A stretch of 64,000 nt of DNA from Sporanaerobium hydrogeniformans (GCF_002735925.1 NZ_PEDL01000016.1:1-64000), one strand, 5' to 3'; numbered from the stretch's first letter, positions 8,985-16,723 are shown. Program-made: numbers and translations. The notes: generated by a model from the letters alone, not told the origin.

Positions 8985-9013
8985 ATCATATCACATTTCT
9001 TGTACTTTTGGCA
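8985..9013 (-). promoter_or_regulatory. Candidate sigma-A promoter of the phosphodiesterase gene
   Basis: On the minus strand TGCCAA (9008-9013) is followed after 17 bp by TATGAT (8985-8990), with an extended -10 TG one base before it. It lies about 70 bp upstream of the start. The -35 is poor, so this is tentative. Confidence 0.35.
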
Positions 9014-9124
9014 TATTATTATACAATTTATATTTAATTTTTTAAATATTCTATATTCTTTATTTGTTTTTAAACAAATAACTAACTGGCAAAATAGGTA
9101 GATTAAAAATTGTCCATCTAAAAG

Positions 9125-9178
9125 TGATGTGACCCCAATAAGTTAGATTTTTAGGTCTAACTTATTGGGGTCACATCA
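9125..9178. repeat. 54-bp palindrome, possible IS-end remnant or MITE
   Basis: Arms 9125-9147 and 9156-9178 are perfect 23-nt complements (core GTGACCCCAATAAGTTAGA) around an 8-nt loop. Neither side has a strong T-run, unlike the other terminators in this window. The arm sequence resembles the ends of some Firmicutes IS3-family elements, from memory. It lies between folC and the phosphodiesterase gene. It could still act as a weak terminator for folC. Confidence 0.7.
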
Positions 9179-9224
9179 ACATTTTATAGTTCTTTTTACT
9201 TACTAACTAACTACATACTAGTCC

Positions 9225-10520
9225 CTATTTTTCATCTATTCTTGCTTCTAATAAAGTATAAATCTCACCAATCATATACAGTGAGCCAAAGGCAACTATT
9301 CGACTTTCCAATCTGGTTTGACTGAGCTTAAGTGCTTCTTCTATAGCCTCACTTATATCTATTTGACTGTGTACTTCCTTATGATGCTTCTTTACCTCTT
9401 CAACAAGCTCTTCTAAAACTACTGCCCTTTTACCTGGGGGTAAAGTTACAATAAGCACATCAAAATAAGGTGCCACTAAAGTAACCATTTTATCTATCTC
9501 TTTATCCTTCAAAATTCCTATAATCCCTATATTATAGCAAGGCCTTAGATGGCTTAGAGTATTTACCAAGGCTCTTATGCCATCTACATTATGTGCTCCA
9601 TCTACATAAAAATCCGGCTGATTCATAACCTTTTCAAAGCGTCCTTGCCATTTAGCAGCCTGAAGTCCTTTTTTGAGTTGTTCTCTTTTTATAGTTATTA
9701 TCTTTTTATCCTTTAAAATTTCAATAGCTTTTATTGCCAAACCTGCATTATGTGCTTGATGTATTCCTATCATTTGCAAGTCATAAGGCTCACCTTGCCA
9801 TTTAAAATGAGTTCCTTCTTCATTTAAAGTAACCTCTTGAAGCTCTGAACTTTCTAAGCAATAAAGAGTCGCTAAGCGTTCCTTACAAGTTTCCTCAAAA
9901 ACCTGCATGACATCAGATGTTTGAGCCCATACCACCACACATCCCCTCTGTTTTATAATTCCAGCCTTCTCTCTTGCAATTTGAGGAAGGGTATCTCCTA
10001 ATATTTCTTTGTGGTCTATAGCAATAGGTGTAATAATAGAAAGAAGTGATTTAGAAATGACATTCGTCGCATCAAAGCGCCCACCTAATCCTACTTCTAG
10101 TACAACAAAGTCTACGTCCTCCTCTAAAAAATAAAGAAAAGCTGTAGCTGTTAGTGCTTCAAAATAACCCAAGGCATCATAGCCATAATTTTTTGCTTTT
10201 TGGTTGGCCCTTCTGACCTTATCCATACAAAGCCAAAGCTTCTCATCTGAAATCATCTCATCATTAATACATATGCGTTCATGTAAAGTCACTAAATGAG
10301 GAGAGGTAAAGGTTCCTACCTTATATCCTCCTTCCTTTAAGATACTCTTTATAAACTGAGTAACAGAGCCTTTTCCATTGGTTCCTGCTACATGAATGAT
10401 TTGAAGCTTATCCTGAGGGTTACCTAAAAGCCCCATAACTGCTACCATATTTTCTAAGCCCAATTTAACACCAAAACTTCCCAAGCTCTCTAAATAACTT
10501 TGAGCTGCTATTTTACTCAT
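9225..10520 (-). CDS. folC: Bifunctional folylpolyglutamate synthase / dihydrofolate synthase
   Basis: 431 aa, the usual FolC length. The P-loop reads HVAGTNGKGSVTQF near residue 45, followed by TFTSPHLVTLHERICIND and the Mur-ligase-like central motif EVGLGGRFDATNVI. The C-terminal domain carries YVDGAHNVDGIRALVNTL. It adds glutamates to folates using ATP in the cytosol. The ATG overlaps the stop of the 43-codon gene at 10513-10644 by 8 nt, so its translation is probably coupled to it and, through it, to bioY. Confidence 0.95.
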   Translation of the reverse strand: MSKIAAQSYLESLGSFGVKLGLENMVAVMGLLGNPQDKLQIIHVAGTNGKGSVTQFIKSILKEGGYKVGTFTSPHLVTLHERICINDEMISDEKLWLCMDKVRRANQKAKNYGYDALGYFEALTATAFLYFLEEDVDFVVLEVGLGGRFDATNVISKSLLSIITPIAIDHKEILGDTLPQIAREKAGIIKQRGCVVVWAQTSDVMQVFEETCKERLATLYCLESSELQEVTLNEEGTHFKWQGEPYDLQMIGIHQAHNAGLAIKAIEILKDKKIITIKREQLKKGLQAAKWQGRFEKVMNQPDFYVDGAHNVDGIRALVNTLSHLRPCYNIGIIGILKDKEIDKMVTLVAPYFDVLIVTLPPGKRAVVLEELVEEVKKHHKEVHSQIDISEAIEEALKLSQTRLESRIVAFGSLYMIGEIYTLLEARIDEK

Positions 10521-10644
10521 TCTCTTTCCTCACGTTCCTATCTAAAAATAATGCCTGCTTTTCTAATGCACAAATACCTTCGCTATACCCCTTCCCTCTG
10601 TAAAAGGCAAGACATAATAAATGATGTGGCCTAAGCTTTAACAT
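10513..10644 (-). CDS. 43-aa overlapping small gene resembling a DUF1284 N-terminus
   Basis: The frame fills the whole gap between bioY and folC. ATG at 10644 lies inside the end of bioY (14-nt overlap) and the TAA at 10513 overlaps the folC start by 8 nt. It begins MLKLRPHHLLCLAFYRGKGY, which matches the N-terminal signature of DUF1284 proteins (LRPHHLLC..F.GKGYS). Those are normally about 120-140 aa and have later cysteine motifs. Here the product ends after 43 residues (ALEKQALFLDRNVRKENE). AGGA precedes the start by 4 nt. It is either a truncated DUF1284 relic kept for translational coupling or a genuine mini-protein. Confidence 0.6.
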   Translation of the reverse strand: MLKLRPHHLLCLAFYRGKGYSEGICALEKQALFLDRNVRKENE

Positions 10645-11182
10645 GTTGTCCTATAACTCCCTTAAGCATCACTTTCATTTTAGAAGCTACTAAAATAGCA
10701 ACTGCTGTTAAAATAAGATCTTTTATTATAAAAGGATAAACCCCTGCTGCAAGTGCTTGGTGAAAAGTCATTTTTACTACAATTGCTAATTGAATAGCAC
10801 CCATTATATAATCTATTATAAGTCCTACATAAGTTGCAATCCATAAAATAAATTTATTTCCCGATTTAGCACCCCAACCAGTAATAAATGCCATTACCAC
10901 AAAACCAATAATAAAACCACCTGTAGGTCCTATTATCATTTGAAAACCTCCCTTAAAATTAGCAAAAACAGGTAGCCCAATTCCTCCTAATAACATAAAA
11001 GTAAATAAAGCTAAACTTGCTAATTTTTCTTCTAATAAAATACTAATGAGAACTATGCCAAAGGTTTGTAAGGTAATAGGGACTCCAAAAGGTAGTGGAA
11101 TAGCAATTTGTGAAAATACCACCATAAGTGCTGTACATAAACTAACTAAAGTTAACTTTTGAACTGAAAACTTATATTGCAT
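10631..11182 (-). CDS. bioY: Biotin ECF transporter substrate-binding subunit BioY
   Basis: 183 aa, mostly membrane-embedded (about six segments). It shows BioY signatures PFGVPITLQTFGIVL near residue 32 and GGFIIGFVVMAFITGWG in the middle. The ATG at 11182 is used because AAGGAG lies 8 nt upstream; the longer frame would start at a TTG inside that site. BioY is the biotin-binding S component, working alone or with the shared EcfA/A'/T module, which is not in this window. A BirA-type operator and a consensus promoter lie directly upstream, so biotin should repress it. Confidence 0.95.
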   Translation of the reverse strand: MQYKFSVQKLTLVSLCTALMVVFSQIAIPLPFGVPITLQTFGIVLISILLEEKLASLALFTFMLLGGIGLPVFANFKGGFQMIIGPTGGFIIGFVVMAFITGWGAKSGNKFILWIATYVGLIIDYIMGAIQLAIVVKMTFHQALAAGVYPFIIKDLILTAVAILVASKMKVMLKGVIGQHVKA

Positions 11183-11219
11183 CGAAGTTTCTCCTTTTAT
11201 CAATTTTAAAATTTATTTT

Positions 11220-11274
11220 ATTATAAAAGATTAAATTAATATTGTCAACTTTATGTATTTTTATAGTTTACAAT
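11220..11274 (-). promoter_or_regulatory. BirA-type biotin operator over a consensus promoter of bioY
   Basis: On the minus strand TTGACA (11243-11248), 17 bp and TATAAT (11220-11225) form a perfect sigma-A promoter 38 bp upstream of the bioY start. The inverted repeat ATTGTAAAC (11266-11274), 16 bp, GTTGACAAT (11241-11249) matches the known BirA site form TTGTAAAC...GTTTACAA and covers the -35. Binding would block initiation when biotin is plentiful. Confidence 0.85.
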
Positions 11275-11402
11275 CCCTGATTGTTCAGGCGTATTTTATT
11301 TTTTATCTATTATTTATCATTTATTTAATTTATCTATTTAATCTAAGAGTTTAGTTTCTCTCAATTTTGTTCATACTTCTTTCTATAAGGAGTGTGATTA
11401 TC

Positions 11403-12047
11403 ATGCGTATCCCAAGACATATTGCATTAATTCCTGATGGCAATAGAAGGTGGGCCTATGAATCTGGACTTGAAAAACATAAAGGGTATGAACATGGACT
11501 TCATCCAGGTGTAGAAGCCCTACTCTTAGCTCAAAGCCATGGTGTAGAGGAGCTTACTTATTATGGCTTTACAACAGATAACTGCAAAAGACCTTCTATC
11601 CAAGTCAAAGCCTTTATCAAAGCTTGTGTTGAAGCTGTCGAACTAATTAAATCTCATAATGTCAGTTTATTAGTAGTAGGTAATACTCAGTCCCCTTTAT
11701 TTCCTACTGAATTACTTCTCTATACTAAAGAAAGGGTTTCATTTGGAACAGGACTTACTAAGGTTAACTTTCTTGTAAATTATGGTTGGGAATGGGACTT
11801 AAGCCATATGGATACTTGTTCAAATAACCGTTTTGCTATTTCGGATTGTCTCTATTCTAAAGCCATTTCACGGATTGATCTCGTTATCCGTTGGGGTGGT
11901 CGTAGTCGTCTTTCTGGTCTTTTACCCATTCAATCTGTTTATGCCGATATTTATACACTCACTGAAATGTGGCCTGAATTTACAGCAGAACAATTCGAAA
12001 GAGCTCTTAAGTGGTATAATACCCAAGATGTTACATTAGGTGGCTAG
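11403..12047 (+). CDS. Divergent cis-prenyltransferase (undecaprenyl diphosphate synthase family)
   Basis: 214 aa, shorter than the usual 240-250. The N-terminus has the catalytic motif RHIALIPDGNRRWA with the essential Asp of the UppS family. The C-terminal motif reads IDLVIRWGGRSRLSGLLPIQ then SVYADIYTLTEMWPEFT, aligning with the UppS IRTSGE.RLSNF..WQ...SE.Y region, but the Ser-Gly-Glu part is changed. The ATG at 11403 is preferred to upstream in-frame codons because AGGAG lies about 10 nt before it. It stands alone rather than beside cdsA, so it is probably a paralogue making another polyprenyl diphosphate. Confidence 0.85.
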   Translation: MRIPRHIALIPDGNRRWAYESGLEKHKGYEHGLHPGVEALLLAQSHGVEELTYYGFTTDNCKRPSIQVKAFIKACVEAVELIKSHNVSLLVVGNTQSPLFPTELLLYTKERVSFGTGLTKVNFLVNYGWEWDLSHMDTCSNNRFAISDCLYSKAISRIDLVIRWGGRSRLSGLLPIQSVYADIYTLTEMWPEFTAEQFERALKWYNTQDVTLGG

Positions 12048-12090
12048 TTCACTTAGTGTAATATCTTGGGTATCTCTTTATATATTTATT
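12020..12090 (+). terminator. Terminator overlapping the 3' end of the prenyltransferase gene
   Basis: Arms 12020-12040 and 12052-12072 pair over about 21 positions with G-U pairs (core ACCCAAGAT / ATCTTGGGT). They are followed by TCTCTTTATATATTTATTTT. The left arm and the stop codon at 12045-12047 overlap. It separates two convergent genes. Confidence 0.8.
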
Positions 12091-12982
12091 TTATTAAATT
12101 ATTTGTTTCTAAAAATGCTTTTGCTACTTCTTCTACAGATTGTTTTTCAACTTGTACTTTATAATTAAGCTGTGTCATTTTTTTATCATCTATTTTACCT
12201 TCTAACTTATTGAGTACTTCTTCTAATTCAGGATGTTTTTTAAGTGTTTCATTACGAATAATAGGTGCAGCATAATAAGGAGGGAAGAAATGTAGATCAT
12301 CTTCTAAGACTTTTATGCTATATTTAATAATCTGGCCATCTGTTGCGAAAACATCTGTTACATCAATCTTCTTTTCCCCTATTGCTTGATATTTTAAAGA
12401 AACATTCATCTTGGCATTTTCTTTAAAATGATCAATGTTATAAGTAGCTATAAATCCATCAAAACCATCTTGTCTATCAAAAAATTCATGTTCTGCCCCA
12501 AATATAAGTTCATTCGCTATAGGCACTAAATCACTATTTTTTTCAAGCTGATATTTTTCTGCTATATCTGGCGCTACACCCATGGCATATGTATTATTAA
12601 ATCCAAAAGGTTTTAACCATTTAATATCAAATTGTTTGTCAAATTCATCCTTCACAATTTCATAGACTTCATTAGCATCAGAAAGAACATCCATTTTTAG
12701 TTGTGCTGTAAGCGCTGTTCCTGTATATTCTGGATAAATGTCAATTTGTCCATTTTTTATCGCTTCAAAGTTTACAAAGGTTCCACCCATATTTAATTTT
12801 CTTTCTACTTTTAGCTGCGTCTGATTTTCTATTAACTGGGCCATTATTTCAGCTAAAATAATATTTTCATCAAAATCCTTTGATCCCATAATAATTGTAT
12901 TAGATTTTGCACTACAACCACCTAGTAACGCAAGGCATAAAACACTACTTATTATTAATATTCGTCTTTTCAATCTTTTCAT
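12086..12982 (-). CDS. opuCC: Osmoprotectant (glycine betaine/choline type) binding lipoprotein
   Basis: 298 aa. The signal peptide ends in the lipobox LALLGGC. The mature protein has the OpuAC/ProX-type motifs IIMGSKDFDENIILAEIMAQ, IDIYPEYTGTALTAQL and FGFNNTYAMGV. It is the last gene of a four-gene operon (ATPase, two permeases, binding protein), 11 bp after the second permease. It binds a compatible solute such as glycine betaine, carnitine or choline at the membrane surface. The exact ligand needs the aromatic-cage residues to be compared with characterised OpuCC/OpuBC proteins. Confidence 0.92.
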   Translation of the reverse strand: MKRLKRRILIISSVLCLALLGGCSAKSNTIIMGSKDFDENIILAEIMAQLIENQTQLKVERKLNMGGTFVNFEAIKNGQIDIYPEYTGTALTAQLKMDVLSDANEVYEIVKDEFDKQFDIKWLKPFGFNNTYAMGVAPDIAEKYQLEKNSDLVPIANELIFGAEHEFFDRQDGFDGFIATYNIDHFKENAKMNVSLKYQAIGEKKIDVTDVFATDGQIIKYSIKVLEDDLHFFPPYYAAPIIRNETLKKHPELEEVLNKLEGKIDDKKMTQLNYKVQVEKQSVEEVAKAFLETNNLIK

Positions 12983-12993
12983 TTTTGTCTCCT

Positions 12994-13599
12994 TTAATTA
13001 AATTGTTTTTTACTCAATAGTTGTTTTTCTATACGTCCCATACCTAAGTCAAATAAAATAGCTAAACCTACAACTGGTATAGCTCCTTGTAAAATGAGAC
13101 CTAAGTTATTCGATTGAATTCCTCTATAAACTGGATAGCCTAATCCTCCTGCTCCTATAAGAACACCTATAACCGAAATACCTATAGCTGTTACGACAGC
13201 AATTTTAACTCCTGAAAAAATCATAGGAAAAGCTAAGGGCAGTTCAACTTTAACTAACCTCTGATATTTTGACATCCCCATGCCTCTAGCAGCTTCATGA
13301 ATAGAAGGTGGTATATTATTTAGTCCATTATAGGTATTCCTTATAATGGGTAATAGTGAATATAAAACAAGGCCCACTATTAATGTTGTGTTTCCAAGAC
13401 CAAAACATATCATTAACATAGCCAGTAGCGCTAAAGAAGGAATGGTTTGTATGCTATCAGCTGTCATGATAATAATCGTATCGAGATATTTAACCCAATA
13501 AGCCACTACTCCTAATAAAATACCTATTCCCGTAGCTACCAAAGAAGCTATTAGTACAATATAGACATGCTCTACTATATATCCTAATAAAACTTGCAT
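12994..13599 (-). CDS. opuCD: Osmoprotectant ABC importer permease (second)
   Basis: 201 aa with about five to six membrane segments and the binding-protein-dependent permease loop HEAARGMGMSKYQRLVKVEL. It follows TIQTIPSLALLAMLM, typical of OpuCB/OpuCD proteins. The ATG at 13599 immediately follows the TAA of the previous permease. Its ribosome site is the G7 tract at 13606-13612, which also encodes the last codons of that permease. The gene symbol is by position; OpuCB and OpuCD are hard to tell apart. Confidence 0.9.
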   Translation of the reverse strand: MQVLLGYIVEHVYIVLIASLVATGIGILLGVVAYWVKYLDTIIIMTADSIQTIPSLALLAMLMICFGLGNTTLIVGLVLYSLLPIIRNTYNGLNNIPPSIHEAARGMGMSKYQRLVKVELPLAFPMIFSGVKIAVVTAIGISVIGVLIGAGGLGYPVYRGIQSNNLGLILQGAIPVVGLAILFDLGMGRIEKQLLSKKQFN

Positions 13600-14247
13600 T
13601 TATTTCCCCCCCTCTCTAAGTCCTTTAGGCAATACACTTCTCTCTATACAGCCTATTAATATCCCCATCAAGATAGCAAGTAATGCTGCTGGAATTGCAC
13701 CAATAACAATAAATTTCTGATTAGTTGTTGCTAGTCCCGTCCAAATCAAATCGCCTAAACCACCCGCACCAATTAATGCTGCCATAGTAGCCCAACTCAC
13801 AATATATACTGTCGAAATTTTAATTCCTGCAATAATAGATGAAGATGCTAATGGCAGTTCAATCCTAAAGAGAATCTCAGAAGGTGTCATACCCATTCCT
13901 TTTGCTGCCTCCTTATACTGCTCTTCTACTTTTAAAATACCTGTATAAGTATTCATTAATATCGGAAGAATAGCATAAAGTGCAAGAACGATAATAGCTG
14001 GTACTTTGCCAATTCCAAATAAAATAAGTGCTAAGCCTAACATGACTAACCCCGGTATAGTTTGAATAATTTGTACAAAGCTAAGTACGATTTTAGCTAA
14101 GCTCATTTTCCTCGTTAAGTAAATACCTAATGGAATAGCAATACACGCTCCTATTGCTACAGCTACAAAAACCATTTGTATATGTGTTAGAATAGCCTCT
14201 AAAATAATAGTAGCGTTTTCATTTATAAACCCTATATATTCACTCAT
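13600..14247 (-). CDS. opuCB: Osmoprotectant ABC importer permease (first)
   Basis: 215 aa, membrane-embedded. The EAA-type loop reads YKEAAKGMGMTPSEILFRIE and is preceded by IIQTIPGLVMLGLALILFG. Its ATG overlaps the stop of the ATPase gene by 4 nt (ATGA), so the two are coupled. With the 201-aa permease it forms the heterodimeric channel of an OpuC-type importer. Confidence 0.9.
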   Translation of the reverse strand: MSEYIGFINENATIILEAILTHIQMVFVAVAIGACIAIPLGIYLTRKMSLAKIVLSFVQIIQTIPGLVMLGLALILFGIGKVPAIIVLALYAILPILMNTYTGILKVEEQYKEAAKGMGMTPSEILFRIELPLASSSIIAGIKISTVYIVSWATMAALIGAGGLGDLIWTGLATTNQKFIVIGAIPAALLAILMGILIGCIERSVLPKGLREGGK

Positions 14248-15359
14248 GCTAAGTCACCCCACAATGCTTCTGCCATTGTCTCTACCATATTGGTTTTGTC
14301 AATAATACCTACCACTTCTTTATTGTTTCCCACTACTACAAGGTAATCATTTTCAGATTTAATAAGTAAATTAAAAGCTTCTTTAGCATCCATATCTTTT
14401 TTTACTACTCTTACTTCCTTGTTCAGTAATTCTCCAATAGTTAAAGTTCCTTTGGTACCTTTCTTTAAATCCTCGATTGTGATAACACCTTTGAAGGTAT
14501 TACGTTGATCCGTTACAATTAACGAATCTACCTTTTTACGTTTCATTACCTCTGTAGCTTCTATAACTGGCCTGCTATGAGATACTTTAACAACTTGTTC
14601 ATCCATAAAATCGCTTACTTTAAGAAAGTGTGTATTTTTCACATGTTTTCCCATAAATTCTCTAATGGTATCGGATGCGGGATTTGTTAACATTTCTTGT
14701 GGGGATGCCATTTGAATAATCCTTCCTTTTTCCATAAATACAATCACATCTGCCATTTTAAGTGCTTCTTCCATATCATGTGTTACGAATATAATTGTTT
14801 TATGTAACTTTTTTTGCAGTGACTTTACTTCATCTTGCAATACTTCTCTTGCAAGTGGATCAAGTGCTCCAAAGGGTTCATCCATGAGGACGATAGGTGG
14901 TTGTGCTGCCAGAGCTCTTAGCACACCTATTCTTTGTTGTTGCCCCCCACTTAATTGAGTGGGATATTTTTTTGCATACCTCTCATATTTCATATGAACT
15001 AACTCTAATAATTCTTTTACACGTTCATGACACTTTTCTTTACTCCATTTTAACATTCTAGGAACAACACAAATATTTTCCTCTACTGTCATATTAGGAA
15101 ACAAACCGATCTGTTGAATAACATAACCTATATTTCTTCTTAATTGAACAGCATTTAAATGGGAAATATCTTCACCATTTATTTTTATATTTCCACCATT
15201 AGGCTCTATCAGCCTATTGATCATTTTTAATGTAGTTGTTTTTCCACATCCACTTGGGCCAATAAATACATATAATTTACCTTCTTCTAGTTTAAAAGTT
15301 AAATCCTTAATAATTTGTGTTTGCCCATAACTCTTACTCACTTGATTAAATTCTATCAT
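14244..15359 (-). CDS. opuCA: Osmoprotectant ABC importer ATPase with CBS domains
   Basis: 371 aa. The ABC domain (about 1-240) has the Walker A FIGPSGCGKTT, signature LSGGQQQR, Walker B IVLMDEPFGALDP and switch FVTHD. Residues about 250-365 are a tandem CBS pair. In related OpuCA and BusA-type importers, CBS domains sense ionic strength or c-di-AMP. The longest frame begins 14 codons earlier at 15401, but AGGAGG lies 7 nt before the ATG at 15359. It is the first gene of the operon, with a clear promoter upstream and a BusR-like gene further upstream on the same strand. Confidence 0.94.
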   Translation of the reverse strand: MIEFNQVSKSYGQTQIIKDLTFKLEEGKLYVFIGPSGCGKTTTLKMINRLIEPNGGNIKINGEDISHLNAVQLRRNIGYVIQQIGLFPNMTVEENICVVPRMLKWSKEKCHERVKELLELVHMKYERYAKKYPTQLSGGQQQRIGVLRALAAQPPIVLMDEPFGALDPLAREVLQDEVKSLQKKLHKTIIFVTHDMEEALKMADVIVFMEKGRIIQMASPQEMLTNPASDTIREFMGKHVKNTHFLKVSDFMDEQVVKVSHSRPVIEATEVMKRKKVDSLIVTDQRNTFKGVITIEDLKKGTKGTLTIGELLNKEVRVVKKDMDAKEAFNLLIKSENDYLVVVGNNKEVVGIIDKTNMVETMAEALWGDLA

Positions 15360-15379
15360 TCTTATCCCTCCTTCATCTG

Positions 15380-15444
15380 ACAACTCTTTTTCTATATACA
15401 AGTTGTTACTTTGTAAGTATATCCCATTTTTTTGAAATAGTCAA
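15380..15444 (-). promoter_or_regulatory. Promoter of the osmolyte operon with candidate BusR operator
   Basis: TTGACT (15439-15444), 17 bp and TATACT (15416-15421) form a good sigma-A promoter on the minus strand. Between the -10 and the start, an inverted repeat T(A/G)ACAACT...AGTTGT(C/T)A has cores at 15380-15385 and 15401-15406, 15 bp apart. The adjacent BusR-like regulator is the natural candidate to bind there and block transcription. Confidence 0.65.
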
Positions 15445-15474
15445 ATTTTTAATGCTATTTATGTCAAATTCACT

Positions 15475-15525
15475 AAAAAGAGCTATTACATTCAGCAAAT
15501 TGCTTTGCTCTGTAATAGCTCTTTT
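15475..15525 (-). terminator. Terminator of the busR-like gene
   Basis: Arms 15475-15490 and 15511-15525 (core AGCTATTACA / TGTAATAGCT) form a hairpin that ends in TTTTTAG on the minus strand. It follows the regulator stop at 15530 and insulates it from the osmolyte operon. Confidence 0.85.
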
Positions 15526-15529
15526 GAAA

Positions 15530-16153
15530 CTACTTTTGACTTATAAATTTTTCTATTCTTTTTTCTACACCTTCTTCACCTGTTACAATAAACACATCCC
15601 CTTCTTCAAATACTGCATAAGGTCCAGGAGACATAATGAGTCGGTTATTTCTTTTAATTGCAAGTACTGTACCATGTGTATTTTGCCAAAACATCACTTC
15701 ATTAATTGTCTTTCCAATAATCCAACTCTCCCTAGGTATTGTAACTTCAAATTGATGAATAACAGCCTCATAATTAGACTTTTTATTTAACCTAAACATT
15801 TGATTAATAATCTCTTCAATTTGTTCATTCAGTTTATTTCTTTTTTCAGTTAAATCCTCTAATTGTTTCTTTAAGATTTCATAATCATTAACCCTTTTAA
15901 AATTAATCATATAATCTTTAGCTTTTTCTTTAGAAATAACTACAACTCCACTGTTTTTTTGGACTTCTACAATTTTCATATCCGCTAGCAATTTAAATGA
16001 ACGTCTTATAGTTTCAGGAGAAACCCCATACTCTGATGACATAACTGAACGTCCTAATATTTTAGTGTTCTCTTTTAATTCTCCTGATGCAATTCGATTT
16101 GCAATATCATGTGCAATTTGAGCATATACAGGTGGAGTAACAACATTATTCAC
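15530..16153 (-). CDS. busR: BusR-like GntR regulator with RCK_C domain (c-di-AMP responsive)
   Basis: 207 aa in three parts. Residues about 8-75 are a GntR winged helix (YAQIAHDIANRIASGELKEN, YGVSPETIRRSFKLLADMKI). About 95-125 is a charged coiled coil (KKQLEDLTEKRNKLNEQIEE). About 128-205 is a TrkA-C/RCK_C domain (PRESWIIGKTINEVMFWQNT, FEEGDVFIVTGEEGVEKRIE). This architecture is that of BusR, which in Lactococcus and Streptococcus represses a glycine betaine importer when c-di-AMP is high. Placement directly upstream of an OpuC-type operon supports the same role. It overlaps the phosphatase gene by 8 nt, so both are co-transcribed. Confidence 0.88.
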   Translation of the reverse strand: MNNVVTPPVYAQIAHDIANRIASGELKENTKILGRSVMSSEYGVSPETIRRSFKLLADMKIVEVQKNSGVVVISKEKAKDYMINFKRVNDYEILKKQLEDLTEKRNKLNEQIEEIINQMFRLNKKSNYEAVIHQFEVTIPRESWIIGKTINEVMFWQNTHGTVLAIKRNNRLIMSPGPYAVFEEGDVFIVTGEEGVEKRIEKFISQK

Positions 16154-16643
16154 CCTTTATTCCCCCTACTTCATCCTGCTTTTGTTTTTTAGAAGCTAAA
16201 AGAAAGGCTAGAAGTTGTTCACAGCCTTCATAAACTTCTTTATATGTCAAATCAAAATCCCCTGTATACCAGGGATCTGCAATATCTCTTGGGTGAGTGG
16301 TAAAATCTAGAAGCCTATAAATTTTTTTCTCTCCATCTTGCCCTAAAATCCGATGCATATTGGTAATATTTCTTTGATCCATAGCAATAAGATAATCATA
16401 ATTCTTATAATCTTGCCTTTTAAGCTGAACAGCTGTTTTCCCTGCTACTGAAATCCCATATTCATTTAATTTATTTCTCGTTCCACTATGCACACTATTA
16501 CCGATTTCTTCTGTGCTAGTAGCCGCAGAAGCTATATCAAATTCTTTTTCTAACCCCTTCTGCTTTACCATATCTTTAAATACAAACTCTGCCATTGGTG
16601 AACGACAGATATTACCATGGCAAATAAATAGTACTCTTATCAT
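16146..16643 (-). CDS. Low-molecular-weight protein tyrosine phosphatase
   Basis: 165 aa from the ATG at 16643, which follows GGAGG by 10 nt; the longer frame from 16712 would run through the terminator upstream. The N-terminus has the catalytic loop LFICHGNICRSPMAEF (CX5R with Cys and Arg). The general-acid aspartate is in IADPWYTGDFD near residue 122. The family dephosphorylates protein tyrosines. The gene overlaps the busR-like gene by 8 nt. A link between tyrosine dephosphorylation and osmolyte control is suggested by operon structure only. Confidence 0.93.
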   Translation of the reverse strand: MIRVLFICHGNICRSPMAEFVFKDMVKQKGLEKEFDIASAATSTEEIGNSVHSGTRNKLNEYGISVAGKTAVQLKRQDYKNYDYLIAMDQRNITNMHRILGQDGEKKIYRLLDFTTHPRDIADPWYTGDFDLTYKEVYEGCEQLLAFLLASKKQKQDEVGGIKGE

Positions 16644-16674
16644 CTTTTCTATTCCTCCCAAAGCTATAGCCTCT

Positions 16675-16723
16675 AAAAAAAGAGTCTTGATATAATAAAT
16701 AAATTTTATCATATCAAGACTCT
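16675..16723 (-). terminator. Terminator of the UroD-thioredoxin / GTPase operon
   Basis: Arms 16681-16693 and 16711-16723 (AGAGTCTTGATAT and its complement) form a 13-bp stem that ends in a T7 run on the minus strand (16674-16680). It lies downstream of the GTPase stop at 16789. Confidence 0.88.

Noticed and set aside
8972-9215. Repeated ACTAACTA-like words near folC and the phosphodiesterase
   Set aside because: Only three short, unevenly spaced copies in AT-rich DNA; no CRISPR-like repeat/spacer pattern and no insertion-element structure.
11833-12039. Plus-strand 68-aa frame within the prenyltransferase gene
   Set aside because: It is a shadow in another frame of the conserved C-terminal catalytic region.
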